From NCBI RefSeq assembly GCF_014641715.1, contig NZ_BMIG01000017.1:22024-86023 (forward strand): a stretch of DNA of 64,000 bases, written 5' to 3'. Within the stretch, counting starts at the first letter, position 1; each line of letters starts with the position of its first letter. A program made the translations under genes and the position numbers. Below, one piece after another: positions 47,399 to 56,198 of this stretch. The stretch is from Polaromonas eurypsychrophila (GTDB lineage: Bacteria > Pseudomonadota > Gammaproteobacteria > Burkholderiales > Burkholderiaceae_C). A model generated the notes under the pieces. It saw nothing but the letters and a program-made list of their open reading frames with translations. It ran no database searches and had not been told where the DNA came from.

Positions 47399-48759
47399 GC
47401 GGCACCTGCCAGCAGCGGCCCGATCCTGGGACTCTGCGCGATGGCCCACAGTGCCTTGATGGCGCGCGCCATCTCGGCCTCGCTCGCACCACCACTGAAG
47501 GCGGCCAGGCGGTGCGCCTTGGCGGTGATCTCGTCGCGGCTCAGGGTGTTGCCGGGGTCGCCCTTGGGTTCGTCCACCCTGCCCTGCAGCGTGCGGCCGT
47601 CGGTGGTGGTGACCGTGACCTTGCCAATCCAGCGGCGCGGGTAGGCGGCATCAACCTCGGCGTCGAGTTCCATCACGACCTTGTCGCGCAGCGCCACAGT
47701 CAGGTCATCCTGAAAATGTTGGTCGAACTCCACCAGCCCGGCGTGGCCGAAACGCGCCACCAGACCGAGCACCGTGCCCATGGAGAACTTGCTCTGGTGC
47801 ACGGTGGCCGGGTTGACGACCGGGCCCAGCACGTCGATCGCGCCCTGGTGCACATGCGTGACCACGCGTTCCAGGTCGGCGGGTGTGAGCTGGTTGACCT
47901 GCATCACCTGCAGCAACGCGTCGGCCGCCGGGTGCGTGTGGCGGCAGGAGGCGTGGTACTTGAAAGAAGTCTCGACTGTGGCCCAGCGTGTGCCCAGGCC
48001 GTCGGTCAGCTTGGCAGGGTCGGCGTCGCTGGACATGCCGGCGGCCATGCCCTGCGGGCCTTCGAGAATCTGCGCAGCGCCAGTGAAACCGTCGCGCGCG
48101 AGGCAGGCCGACATCAGGCCGGCGGCGGCGGCGTGTGCCGTGTGCAATTGTTTGGAGTCGGCAGCGGTGCGCAAAAACTCCCACAGCCCGGCCGACTGGG
48201 TGCCGGCCGAACCGAAAGCGTGCTGCATCTGCGCAGCGTTCAAACCGAGCAGGCTGCCGGCGGCCGCCGCCGCGGCCAGCGTGCCTGCGGTGCCGGTGGT
48301 GTGGAAGACCTTGTAGTGCGAACGCCCCAGGAACTCGCCGACACGGATGCCGACTTCATAACCCGCCACTGCGGCGGTCAGCAGTTGCTGGCCGCTGCTG
48401 CCCAGGGTTTGCGCCATCGCCAGCGCTGCCGGAAACACGACGGTGGCCGGATGGAACACCGAACCGTTGTGCACGTCGTCCTGTTCGGCGACATGGGAGG
48501 CAGCGGCGTTGGCCATGGCGGCAAAGTAGGCGCTGCTGCGGCTGCGGTCAATCAGCACCTCGGCAGCACCATCGCTGGGGCCCATGCTGGCGGCGAACTT
48601 TGTGAGGGTCTCGACCGGGCGCGAACCCTTGCCGGCAATCGCCGAGCCGAACCAGTCCACCAGCAAGTCTTCGGTCTTGCGAATCACCGGCGTGGGAATG
48701 TCGTCGAAGCGCAGGCCGGCGGCGAAGGCGGCGAGCTGGGCGGTGGGGCTTGTATTCAT
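47395..48759 (-). CDS. MmgE/PrpD family protein
   Basis: 454 residues. The family pattern includes DWFGSAIAGKGSRPVETL, DDVHNGSVFHPATVVFPA (conserved His for the substrate), YEVGIRVGEFLGRSHYKVFH and FKYHASCRHTHPA. Relatives are 2-methylcitrate and cis-aconitate-type dehydratases and isomerases. A gene of this family also sits in the Pseudomonas itaconate cluster, where its role is not settled. It is followed by the CitE-like gene with a 4-base overlap. Possible role: handling of an itaconate precursor or isomer (inference). Confidence 0.88.
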   Translation of the reverse strand: MNTSPTAQLAAFAAGLRFDDIPTPVIRKTEDLLVDWFGSAIAGKGSRPVETLTKFAASMGPSDGAAEVLIDRSRSSAYFAAMANAAASHVAEQDDVHNGSVFHPATVVFPAALAMAQTLGSSGQQLLTAAVAGYEVGIRVGEFLGRSHYKVFHTTGTAGTLAAAAAAGSLLGLNAAQMQHAFGSAGTQSAGLWEFLRTAADSKQLHTAHAAAAGLMSACLARDGFTGAAQILEGPQGMAAGMSSDADPAKLTDGLGTRWATVETSFKYHASCRHTHPAADALLQVMQVNQLTPADLERVVTHVHQGAIDVLGPVVNPATVHQSKFSMGTVLGLVARFGHAGLVEFDQHFQDDLTVALRDKVVMELDAEVDAAYPRRWIGKVTVTTTDGRTLQGRVDEPKGDPGNTLSRDEITAKAHRLAAFSGGASEAEMARAIKALWAIAQSPRIGPLLAGAA

Positions 48760-48803
48760 GGATATTCCTCAAACTCTTTCAAAATCAGGCGCTGGCCTCA
48801 GGC

Positions 48804-48894
48804 TTGTCATCCCGGACTCGATCCGGGATCCATGCGTCATCAGCACCGTCGCGGGTAAACGTGGCATGGATTGCGAATCAGGTCCGCAATGACA
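48804..48894. repeat. GATCGAG/GGGCCTGACCC-type intergenic repeat
   Basis: TCATCCCGGACTCGATCCGG then GGATTGCGAATCAGGTCCGC and AATGAC, in the spacer between the CoA-transferase and MmgE/PrpD genes. Confidence 0.65.
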
Positions 48895-48914
48895 TACAAG
48901 GCAGAGTTATGCAT

Positions 48915-48966
48915 CAAATGTGGCTCCAGCCCTTGTGCGTAAAGCGATTTCAGCTATCAATTAAAT
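48915..48966. repeat. AGCTAT-type dispersed intergenic repeat, copy 8 (inverted)
   Basis: AAATGTGGCTCCAGCCCTTG then AGCGATTTCAGCTATCAATT. It runs into the stop codon of the CoA-transferase gene. Confidence 0.55.
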
Positions 48967-50151
48967 AGCGCCCGCGTCCTGCAGCGCGGTTATGGCACTC
49001 TCACCCTGACCCAGCTCGCGCAGGATGGCCTGGGTGTGCTGACCGACCGCGGGAATCGGGTCCATTCGGTAGTCGAAGCTGCTGATGCGGCCGGGCGGCA
49101 GCAATGCCGGAATGGCGCCGACCGGTGTGGTGACATCGCGCCAGCGCCCGCGCGCCTTGAGTTGCGGGTGCGCCCAGAGACCGGCCATGTCGTTCATGCG
49201 GGCATTGGCGATCTGCGCCTCATCGAGCTTGCTGCTGACCTGCTCTGTGCTCATGCGGCCAAAAGCGTGCAGGATGATGGCTTTGAGCGCCTCGCGGTGT
49301 TCGTTGCGGCGGAAGTTGCTGTCAAAGCGCGAATCGGTCGCCAGCGCCGGCTGGGCCAGCACCACCTCGCAGAACACCCGCCACTCGCGCTCGTTCTGCA
49401 GTCCCAGCATGACGGTGCCGCCGTCACCGGCCGTGAATGGTCCGTAGGGATAAATCGTCGCATGCGAAGCGGCGCTGCGCGGCGGCGGCGTGGCGTCGCC
49501 ATAGGCGTAATACATGGGGTAACCCATCCACTCGGCCAGCGACTCCAGCATGGACACATCAATGTGCGAGCCCTTGCCGGTCTTGCCGCGCTGCAGCAGC
49601 GCCGCCAGCACGCTGGAATAGGCGTACATGCCAGCGGCGATGTCGGCAATCGAGTTGCCGGCCTTGCTCGGGTCTTCCGGCGTGCCCGTCACCGACAGGA
49701 AACCGGCCTCGCTCTGGATCAGCAGGTCGTAGGCTTTTTTGTCGCGGTAGGGGCCGTCGTCGCCGTAACCCGAGATGTCGCACACAATCAGTTTCGGCAG
49801 CGTCTTGCTGAGTTCGTCAAAACCCAGACCCATGCGCGCCGCCGCGCCGGGCGCGAGGTTCTGCACCAGCACATCAGCCGTTTCCAGCAACTGTTTGAGC
49901 ACGGCCAGTGCGGCCGGTTGTTTCAGGTCCAGCGTCAGACTCTCTTTGGAGCGGTTGACCCAGACGAAGTGCGAGGCCATGCCGTCCACGCGCTGGTCAT
50001 AGGCCCGCGCAAAGTCGCCGACACCTGGCCGCTCGACCTTGATGACACGCGCGCCCAGATCGGCGAGCTGGCGAGTGCAGAAAGGAGCAGCGATGGCGTG
50101 TTCGAGGGAGATGACGGTGATGCCGTCAAGGGGTCGTGTTTGTTGGGTCAT
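48961..50151 (-). CDS. CaiB/BaiF family CoA-transferase, probable itaconate CoA-transferase
   Basis: 396 residues from the ATG at 50151; the longer frame upstream is repeat sequence. Family III signatures: VISLEHAIAAPFCTRQLADL, GARVIKVERPGVGDFAR, NRSKESLTLDLK, and the catalytic Asp region AYDLLIQSEAGFLSVTGTP. The class moves CoA from one acid to another. In the matching Pseudomonas cluster the enzyme (Ict) makes itaconyl-CoA from succinyl-CoA. Substrate here is inferred from context; mesaconate or another dicarboxylate is possible. Confidence 0.88.
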   Translation of the reverse strand: MTQQTRPLDGITVISLEHAIAAPFCTRQLADLGARVIKVERPGVGDFARAYDQRVDGMASHFVWVNRSKESLTLDLKQPAALAVLKQLLETADVLVQNLAPGAAARMGLGFDELSKTLPKLIVCDISGYGDDGPYRDKKAYDLLIQSEAGFLSVTGTPEDPSKAGNSIADIAAGMYAYSSVLAALLQRGKTGKGSHIDVSMLESLAEWMGYPMYYAYGDATPPPRSAASHATIYPYGPFTAGDGGTVMLGLQNEREWRVFCEVVLAQPALATDSRFDSNFRRNEHREALKAIILHAFGRMSTEQVSSKLDEAQIANARMNDMAGLWAHPQLKARGRWRDVTTPVGAIPALLPPGRISSFDYRMDPIPAVGQHTQAILRELGQGESAITALQDAGAI

Positions 50152-50222
50152 GGGGTGTCCCTCGAACTCCGGCTCGTTACAGCCGCGGCGTTGATGTTGA
50201 AAGCATTTGGTTTGCGAGGCAA

Positions 50223-50743
50223 GCCGGGGGTTGCCCGGCGGCAACTCACTTTTCTTTTGCGTCGCCAAAAGAAAAGTAAGCAAAAGAAAAGGCGACCCGA
50301 TGGTCCGGGTCCCCTGCGCTGCGCTTCGGGGCAACCTGCGGTGCTCGCCGAAAACGGGGTCGAGCTCGAACTCGCTACGCTCAGACAATCGCTCGCCCTG
50401 ATCCGTTTTCGGCTGCGCTCCTCGGCCCGGCCCGACGGGTGGGGGGAAAGAATGCAAATACGGACTCGGGGAGGCGAGGATGCGCTTTGCGCGTCCTCGC
50501 CGGAGCCCGATCCCGTTCCCTTCCTCACCACCCTTCTGTATGCGCCGAGGAGCGCAGGGCCAGACGGATCAGGGCGAGCGATTGTTTGAGCCAAAGGCGA
50601 GTTCGAGCTCGACCCCGGCTGGACCGAGCACCGCAGGTTGCCCGTAGCGAAGCGCAGGGACGCAGACAGCAGGGTCGCCTTTTCTTTGCTTACTTTCTTT
50701 TGGCGACGCAAAAGAAAGTGAGTTGCTGCCGGGCAACCCCCGG
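50223..50743. repeat. Long palindromic intergenic element, about 520 bp
   Basis: The first 75 bases (GCCGGGGGTTGCCCGGCGGC ... AAAAGGCGACCC) return inverted at 50671-50743. The inner parts (TGATCCGTTTTCGGCTGCGC at about 50399; CAGACGGATCAGGGCGAGCG at about 50562) are also inverted copies, so each arm is about 200 bases. The centre has a hairpin GGCGAGGATGCGC/GCGTCCTCGCC. A second, partial copy ends the window. It splits the itaconate operon between two genes. No gene in 50152-50815. Confidence 0.7.
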
Positions 50744-50815
50744 CCAACAGCCGCTGGCAAACCAAAGAAGCCTGAAAGAGAAACGCGTTCATCTCTTCAC
50801 CCACGGTCGGTCCGT

Positions 50816-51985
50816 TCAAAACGACCGCGGCAAGCCGAGCAAATGCTCCGCCACATAAGAGTAAATGAGGTTGGTGGAAATCGGTGCCACCTGGTACAGC
50901 CGTGTTTCACGGAACTTGCGTTCCACGTCATATTCACAGGCAAATCCGAACCCCCCATGCGTCTGCAAACACATATTGGCTGCCTCCCACGAGGCCTTGG
51001 CGGCCAGGTATTTCGCCATGTTGGCTTCAGCGCCGCAGGGCTTGCCGGCGTCGAACAGCTCGCAGGCCTTGAAGCGCATCAGGTTGGCGGCTTCGGTTTC
51101 GATGTACGCATCGGCCATCGGGAACTGCACGCCCTGGTTCTGGCCGATGGGGCGGTTGAAGACCACGCGGTCGCTCGCGTAGCGCCGCGCCTTGTCGACA
51201 AACCAGTAGGCGTCGCCAATACATTCGGCGGCGATCAGCGTGCGCTCAGCGTTCAGGCCGTCGAGGATGTATTTGAAACCCTTGCCCTCTTCGCCGATCA
51301 GGTTTTCTGCCGGAATTTCCAGGTTGTCGAAGAAAACTTCATTGGTTTCGTGGTTCACCATGTTGGCGATCGGCTGCACCGCCATGCCTTTACCTATCGC
51401 GTCCTTGAGGTTCACGATGAAGATGGACATACCCTCGGACTTCTTCTTGACCTCGGCCAGCGGCGTGGTGCGGGCCAGCAGTATCATCAGATCGGAATGC
51501 TGGATACGCGAAATCCAGACCTTCTGGCCGTTGACGATGTATTTGTCGCCCTTCTTCACCGCGGTGGTCTTGAGCTGGGTGGTGTCGGTGCCAGTGGTCG
51601 GCTCGGTCACGGCCATGGATTGCAGGCGCAACTCGCCGGTGGCGATCTTCGGCAAGTAGAGTTTTTTCTGCGCGTCCGAGCCATGGCGCAGCAAGGTGCC
51701 CATGTTGTACATCTGGCCGTGGCAGGCGCCAGCGTTGCCCCCGGCGAAGTTGATCTCTTCCATGATGACCGAAGCCTCGGCCAGGCCCAGGCCAGAGCCG
51801 CCGTACTCCGCAGGGATCAATGCCGCCAGCCAACCGGCTTCGGTCAGCGCGTTGACAAAGGTCTCCGGGTAGCCGCGCTCATGGTCAACTTTTTGCCAGT
51901 AGGCGGAGTCGAACGACGCCAGCATGCCGCGCAGGGCCTCGCGCATGTCCTGGTAGGCGTCGGGGGCGGGGATCTGTTTTTTCAT
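50816..51985 (-). CDS. Acyl-CoA dehydrogenase
   Basis: 389 residues from the ATG at 51985. The flavin fold is complete: ALIPAEYGGSGLGLAEASVI, MAVTEPTTGTDTTQLKTTAV, KVWISRIQHSDLMIL, and THGGFGFACEYDVERKFRE at the end. The catalytic-base position cannot be assigned with confidence. It would oxidise an acyl-CoA to an enoyl-CoA with electrons passed to ETF. A dehydrogenase gene sits in the same place in the Pseudomonas itaconate cluster. The exact acyl-CoA is not known. Confidence 0.9.
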   Translation of the reverse strand: MKKQIPAPDAYQDMREALRGMLASFDSAYWQKVDHERGYPETFVNALTEAGWLAALIPAEYGGSGLGLAEASVIMEEINFAGGNAGACHGQMYNMGTLLRHGSDAQKKLYLPKIATGELRLQSMAVTEPTTGTDTTQLKTTAVKKGDKYIVNGQKVWISRIQHSDLMILLARTTPLAEVKKKSEGMSIFIVNLKDAIGKGMAVQPIANMVNHETNEVFFDNLEIPAENLIGEEGKGFKYILDGLNAERTLIAAECIGDAYWFVDKARRYASDRVVFNRPIGQNQGVQFPMADAYIETEAANLMRFKACELFDAGKPCGAEANMAKYLAAKASWEAANMCLQTHGGFGFACEYDVERKFRETRLYQVAPISTNLIYSYVAEHLLGLPRSF

Positions 51986-52018
51986 AAAGGGCTTCTTTAA
52001 ATAACTTTTGAAATCGGC

Positions 52019-52107
52019 GTCATCCCGGACTCGATCCGGGATACATGTCTCACTGGCCACCTGCGCTGGTTTGCCTGCATGGATTGCGGGTCAGGCCCGC
52101 CATGACA
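52019..52107. repeat. GATCGAG/GGGCCTGACCC-type intergenic repeat
   Basis: GTCATCCCGGACTCGATCCG then GGATTGCGGGTCAGGCCCGC and CATGAC, filling the gap between the MaoC-type and dehydrogenase genes. Confidence 0.65.
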
Positions 52108-52129
52108 AATGGAGTGGCTCCGGTCATCG

Positions 52130-53011
52130 TCAAGCCAGCGTGGCCGTGGCCTGCATGGTCAGCCAGCCTTCGTGGTCCTCGGTCCACAGGTTGACAGTCT
52201 TGCCGTCGGTCGACGGGAGCCCGTGTAGCTTGAAAGGCCAGAGATCGAACACCGGCCGTACCGCACGGAACTCGAACTTCAGCAGGCGCGCACTGGGCAT
52301 GTTGCGGCGCAGCAGGTCGGCAAGCAGGGTCGCGATCAGCGGCCCGTGCACGATCAGACCGGGGTATCCCTCGACCTCGGTCACGTACTTGCGGTCATAG
52401 TGAATGCGGTGGCCATTGAAGGTCAGCGCGGAATAACGGAACAGCAACACGTCGTCGGGCACGACCTGGCGACTCCAAGCAGCGTTTTGGGCTGCCGGCT
52501 GCGGCGGTGGCACCGCATCGCCGGGCTGTGGGTTGGCGCGGTAGACGATGTCGTGTTCTTCCGTCAGCGCCAGGCCCTGGGCACTTTTCACCTCGTGCTT
52601 GACCAGCACAAACACCAGGTCGCCGCTGCGCCCGGACTTGTGCGTGACCGACTCGATGCGGGAAGTGCGCGTGATGGCGGCGCCGACCTGCAGCTCCTGC
52701 TGGTGCCACTGCAGGCGCCCGCCAGCCCACATGCGGCGCGGCAGCGGCACAGGCGGCAAAAAACCACCGCGTTCAGGATGGCCATCGGGGCCCAGGCCCG
52801 ACTGGCGCGCCATCGGCAGGAAATACAGCCAGTGCCAGAGCTCGGGCAGGGACGTGCCAAGTGCGGGGTCGGCGTCGTCGCGGTCCAAGGTGGCGGACAA
52901 GGCCCGCACCGGTGCGGCGGTGACGCTGTCGCTGAGCGTTTCGGTCTTGCCAACCCAGCCCTGCAGCTTGGCCAGCATGGCGGCGTCCACGGTTCGAATG
53001 TCAGAAGTCAT
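52130..53011 (-). CDS. MaoC/HTD2-type hydratase, probable itaconyl-CoA hydratase
   Basis: 293 residues from the ATG at 53011. A double hotdog of the MaoC/FAS1-like dehydratase type: LPELWHWLYFLPMARQSGLG, DGHPERGGFLPPVPLPRRMW, then the hydratase motif YSALTFNGHRIHYDRKYVTE and GYPGLIVHGPLIATLL. Such proteins include itaconyl-CoA hydratase (Ich) and mesaconyl-C4-CoA hydratase. With the CoA-transferase and CitE-like lyase nearby, hydration of itaconyl-CoA to citramalyl-CoA is the best inference. It is the first gene of the operon, divergent from the LysR gene. Confidence 0.85.
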   Translation of the reverse strand: MTSDIRTVDAAMLAKLQGWVGKTETLSDSVTAAPVRALSATLDRDDADPALGTSLPELWHWLYFLPMARQSGLGPDGHPERGGFLPPVPLPRRMWAGGRLQWHQQELQVGAAITRTSRIESVTHKSGRSGDLVFVLVKHEVKSAQGLALTEEHDIVYRANPQPGDAVPPPQPAAQNAAWSRQVVPDDVLLFRYSALTFNGHRIHYDRKYVTEVEGYPGLIVHGPLIATLLADLLRRNMPSARLLKFEFRAVRPVFDLWPFKLHGLPSTDGKTVNLWTEDHEGWLTMQATATLA

Positions 53012-53190
53012 GACTACTATGGTCTCGCGAGAGGCCGGCAAATGCAATCTGCAAATTCAACAGCAAGACTTCTGAATTTCCGAAGCCTCAACAGCGATAC
53101 TTTTCACAATTACCCAATTTTCCTTGCAAAAGCTGTGGTGCAGGCTTAGTCCATTACGAAGACTTGGCAGCTTGGGGATAACATCGAGGT

Positions 53191-54081
53191 ATGCAATTCG
53201 ACTTGACCGACCTGCGGCTTTTTGTATCAACGGCCGACGAAGGCAACATGACGAGGGCGGCCCAACGCCAGCACCTGTCGCTGGCCGCAGCCAGCGCCCG
53301 CATCAAGTCGCTGGAAACCCAGTCCGGCCTGAGCCTGTTCTACCGCGAGGCCCGCGGCGTGCGGCTGACACCGCCGGGCGAGGCTTTTTTGTACCACGCG
53401 CGCGGCGTGTTGCGGCAGGCCGAGCAAATGCGCACCGACCTGCAGGAGTACGGCGGCGGGCTGCGCGGCCATTTGCGCGTGTTTGCCAACACCACCGCAG
53501 TAACGGATTTTTTGCCGGAAATTCTGCCCGGCTTTCTGGCGGGAAACCCGAAAATCAACATTGACCTGCAGGAAAAACCCAACCCGGAAATCGCACGCGG
53601 CGTGCTCGACGGCCGGGCCGACATCGGCATCGTTGCAGGCAAGGTGGATACGCTGGGACTGGAGTCCATCCACTTCAGCACCGACCGGCTGGTGCTGGCC
53701 ACCGCAAAAAATCACCGCTTTGCGCGCCGAAAAAAAATTGCCTTTGCCGAAACCCTGGACGACGATCAGGTGGGCATGCAATCAGGCAGCACGCTACAGA
53801 CCTTTCTGGCGCAGGTGACCGATGCACTGGGCAAGCCGCTCAAACTGCGCATCCAGCTCTCGAGCTTTGACGCGATGTGCCGCATGATAGGCGCAGGAGT
53901 GGGGGTGGGCATCGTCCCGGAGTCGGCCGCGCAGCGCAACCAAGCCGCCATGAGCATCACACTGATCGAGTTGACCGACCCATGGAGCGTGCGCGAGCGT
54001 TATATCCTGGTGCGCAAGCGCAGCGCCCTGCCCCTTTATGCAGAGTCACTGATCGAGACGCTGTGCGCGCACTACCGTTGA
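53191..54081 (+). CDS. LysR family transcriptional regulator of the itaconate-type operon
   Basis: 296 residues. The N-terminal HTH (MTRAAQRQHLSLAAASARIK) and the ligand-binding domain (HLRVFANTTAVTDFLPEILP, LLAGVGVGIVPESAAQ-like IGAGVGVGIVPESA) are standard. It is transcribed away from the MaoC-type gene with 179 bases between, the classical arrangement for a LysR activator of the divergent operon. The Pseudomonas itaconate cluster has a LysR regulator in the same place. The inducer would be itaconate or its CoA ester (inference). Confidence 0.92.
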   Translation: MQFDLTDLRLFVSTADEGNMTRAAQRQHLSLAAASARIKSLETQSGLSLFYREARGVRLTPPGEAFLYHARGVLRQAEQMRTDLQEYGGGLRGHLRVFANTTAVTDFLPEILPGFLAGNPKINIDLQEKPNPEIARGVLDGRADIGIVAGKVDTLGLESIHFSTDRLVLATAKNHRFARRKKIAFAETLDDDQVGMQSGSTLQTFLAQVTDALGKPLKLRIQLSSFDAMCRMIGAGVGVGIVPESAAQRNQAAMSITLIELTDPWSVRERYILVRKRSALPLYAESLIETLCAHYR

Positions 54082-54108
54082 AGCGCGCCGCGTACCGGTT
54101 GCTGTCTT

Positions 54109-55248
54109 TTAGTTGCGCAGCTTCCCGTCGCGCGTGACCATGCCCAGCTCGACATACTTGCTGCCATGGTGCTGGTTGGCCGTGTAGGTCACGGTGAAAC
54201 CGCCGGTGTCATAACTGCCCAGGGAGCCCATGGCCGCAAGCAGCGCCTTGGCATCGCCCGGTTTTTTGCTGCGGCGCATCGCCTCGGTCAGCACCTTGGC
54301 GCCTATGCAGGACTCAAGGTGGGTGCTGTTCATGGCCTGGCTCACGCCGGCATCTTTCAGGGCTTTGGCGCATTCCTTGACGACCGGCAGCGATGAGGAC
54401 GCATTGGGAACGACCTGCGAGATGGACACACCGGCACCGGCTTCAGCCGCCGCCTCGATGTATTGCTGCGCACCCACGAAGGACAGGCTGGAGGTCGGGA
54501 TGAACTTGCCCTGAGCGACGATCTGCTTGCTGATCTCGGATGCAGGGCCGGACAACACAGTATTGATGATCACGTCGGGCTTGAGCTTGAGCAACTGGCT
54601 GACTTGCGCCTCGCTCACCTTGGTGTTCCGTTGCAGGGCAAAGGCTGCGGGCTTCTTGTCCTGCTTGGCCAGATAGTCGGTGACCACGGCCAGGTTTTGC
54701 TTGCCAACCTCGTCGTCGTAATGCACCACCACCACCTGCTTGATACCCAGGCCAGTCCAGAACGCCAGCATTTTTTCCAGCTCGTCGCCGTAGGACGCGC
54801 GCAGGGTGAACACCACCGGGCTGGCCTTGCGCACAGGGTTGGCACCTGAAAACGGCGCAAAAAACAGGACGCCGGCTTTTTCGGCCTGAGGCATGGCGTC
54901 CAGGCTCAGCGTGGCCGACGCAAAGCCGAACAGGGCTACCGCGTCATTTGTTTCCAGCAGTTTCTGGGTGTTGGCACCGGCCAGTTTCCTGTCGTTCTTG
55001 TCGTCGAGCGAGACCAGCTCAATCGGCAGGCCACCGACACCCCCCTTGGCGTTCACTGATTTGAAGTAGGCCTGGGCGCCATCCTGGATGTCACGTCCGA
55101 AACTGGCGTTGCCGCCGCTCAAGGGAGCCGACTGACCGACCACCCAGGCTTTTTGCGCATGGCCGGCGCCCGCAAAAAACAGGAGCGACAGGCACAGGGG
55201 GGAGAGAACGGAAAGAGGAGATTTTTTGGCAGCAAGCATGAATTTCAT
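54109..55248 (-). CDS. LivJ-type ABC transporter substrate-binding protein
   Basis: 379 residues from the ATG at 55248 (an adjacent TTG is possible; no ribosome site stands out). Signal peptide 1-32 (LSVLSPLCLSLLFFAGAGHA). The periplasmic type I fold shows VGQSAPLSGGNASFGRDIQD, LIPIELVSLDDKND-like GGLPIELVSLDDKNDRKLAG and FFAPFSGANPVRK. It would bind branched-chain amino acids, amides or aromatic acids for an ABC importer. No permease or ATPase genes are here, so they lie elsewhere. It is convergent with the LysR gene. Confidence 0.9.
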   Translation of the reverse strand: MKFMLAAKKSPLSVLSPLCLSLLFFAGAGHAQKAWVVGQSAPLSGGNASFGRDIQDGAQAYFKSVNAKGGVGGLPIELVSLDDKNDRKLAGANTQKLLETNDAVALFGFASATLSLDAMPQAEKAGVLFFAPFSGANPVRKASPVVFTLRASYGDELEKMLAFWTGLGIKQVVVVHYDDEVGKQNLAVVTDYLAKQDKKPAAFALQRNTKVSEAQVSQLLKLKPDVIINTVLSGPASEISKQIVAQGKFIPTSSLSFVGAQQYIEAAAEAGAGVSISQVVPNASSSLPVVKECAKALKDAGVSQAMNSTHLESCIGAKVLTEAMRRSKKPGDAKALLAAMGSLGSYDTGGFTVTYTANQHHGSKYVELGMVTRDGKLRN

Positions 55249-55409
55249 CAATCAAAAAAACCTGGCTACGTCCAGGAACAAGATTTGAATGGTAGTGCAC
55301 GGGTCGGCAAAATGGATCGCCGCGCAGGCACGCTGCGACGGGTGTCACAGCGTGGGCGACAAGCGGCACCGCAGCGTGCGCAAAGCGCCACACACGGCCG
55401 CTGCCAATC

Positions 55410-56198
55410 TCAGCGGCCGCTCCAGACAGGACTTCTTTTTTCGACAAAGGCCGCCACACCTTCGTGAAAATCGGCACTGCCGTAACACTGGCGAATCAGG
55501 TCTTCGTCCGGTGGCAGGCTAGCGCTCACCAGACGGCGCAGGCCTTCCTTGCTGACGCTTTGCGTCACGGGCGCCAGCGCGCTCAGGCGGTCACACAGTT
55601 TGCCCAGTTGCCCATCGATATCGCCGGGTTCGACTGTCTGCAGCAGGAAGCCGCAGGCCAGCGCCTCATCGGCGCTCAGCACTTCGGCCAACATCAACAT
55701 ACGTTTGACACGCGGCGCGCCGAACACCGCGACGAGGCGCGCCAGGTTGGCCACCGACAGGCAGTTGCCCAAGGTTTTGGCAATCGGCACGCCGAAGCGC
55801 GAACCCGCCGTGGCGATGCGGAAGTCACAGGCCGTGGCAATTGCCAGGCCGCCGCCTATGGCCCAGCCTTCGATCACGGCGACCGTGGGCATAGGCAGCG
55901 ACTCCAGCCTGGCGATGCACTGGTCGATTTGTTTTTCGTAAGCGACACCGTCCTCACCGCTGCTGAAGCGGGTGAACTGCTCAATGTCCGTCCCGGCAAC
56001 AAAGGCCTGGCCACCGGCGCCGCGAAAACTCACGACGCGCACCGAGGAGTCAACCTTGAGTTGCTCACATATCTGGTTGAGCCGCTCGTACATGGCCCAG
56101 GTCATGGCGTTACGCGCGGTCGGGCGGTCAAACACCACCGATGCCACACCGGCGGCGATGTTCAGGTGCACGCTGCCTTGTGTATGGGCTTCGCTCAT
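55410..56198 (-). CDS. Enoyl-CoA hydratase/isomerase family protein
   Basis: 262 residues. The crotonase fold shows SVRVVSFRGAGGQAFVAGTD (oxyanion loop) and PTVAVIEGWAIGGGLAIATAC, with FGVPIAKTLGNCLSVANLAR. Catalytic Glu positions are not the classical pair, so a variant reaction such as isomerisation or hydrolysis is possible. Its start overlaps the stop of the CoA-transferase gene by four bases. It is the third gene of a coupled Bug/CoA-transferase/hydratase operon. Confidence 0.88.
   Translation of the reverse strand: MSEAHTQGSVHLNIAAGVASVVFDRPTARNAMTWAMYERLNQICEQLKVDSSVRVVSFRGAGGQAFVAGTDIEQFTRFSSGEDGVAYEKQIDQCIARLESLPMPTVAVIEGWAIGGGLAIATACDFRIATAGSRFGVPIAKTLGNCLSVANLARLVAVFGAPRVKRMLMLAEVLSADEALACGFLLQTVEPGDIDGQLGKLCDRLSALAPVTQSVSKEGLRRLVSASLPPDEDLIRQCYGSADFHEGVAAFVEKRSPVWSGR

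Noticed and set aside
49036..50589. 517-codon plus-strand open frame
   Set aside because: Antisense of the CoA-transferase gene continued through the long palindromic element.
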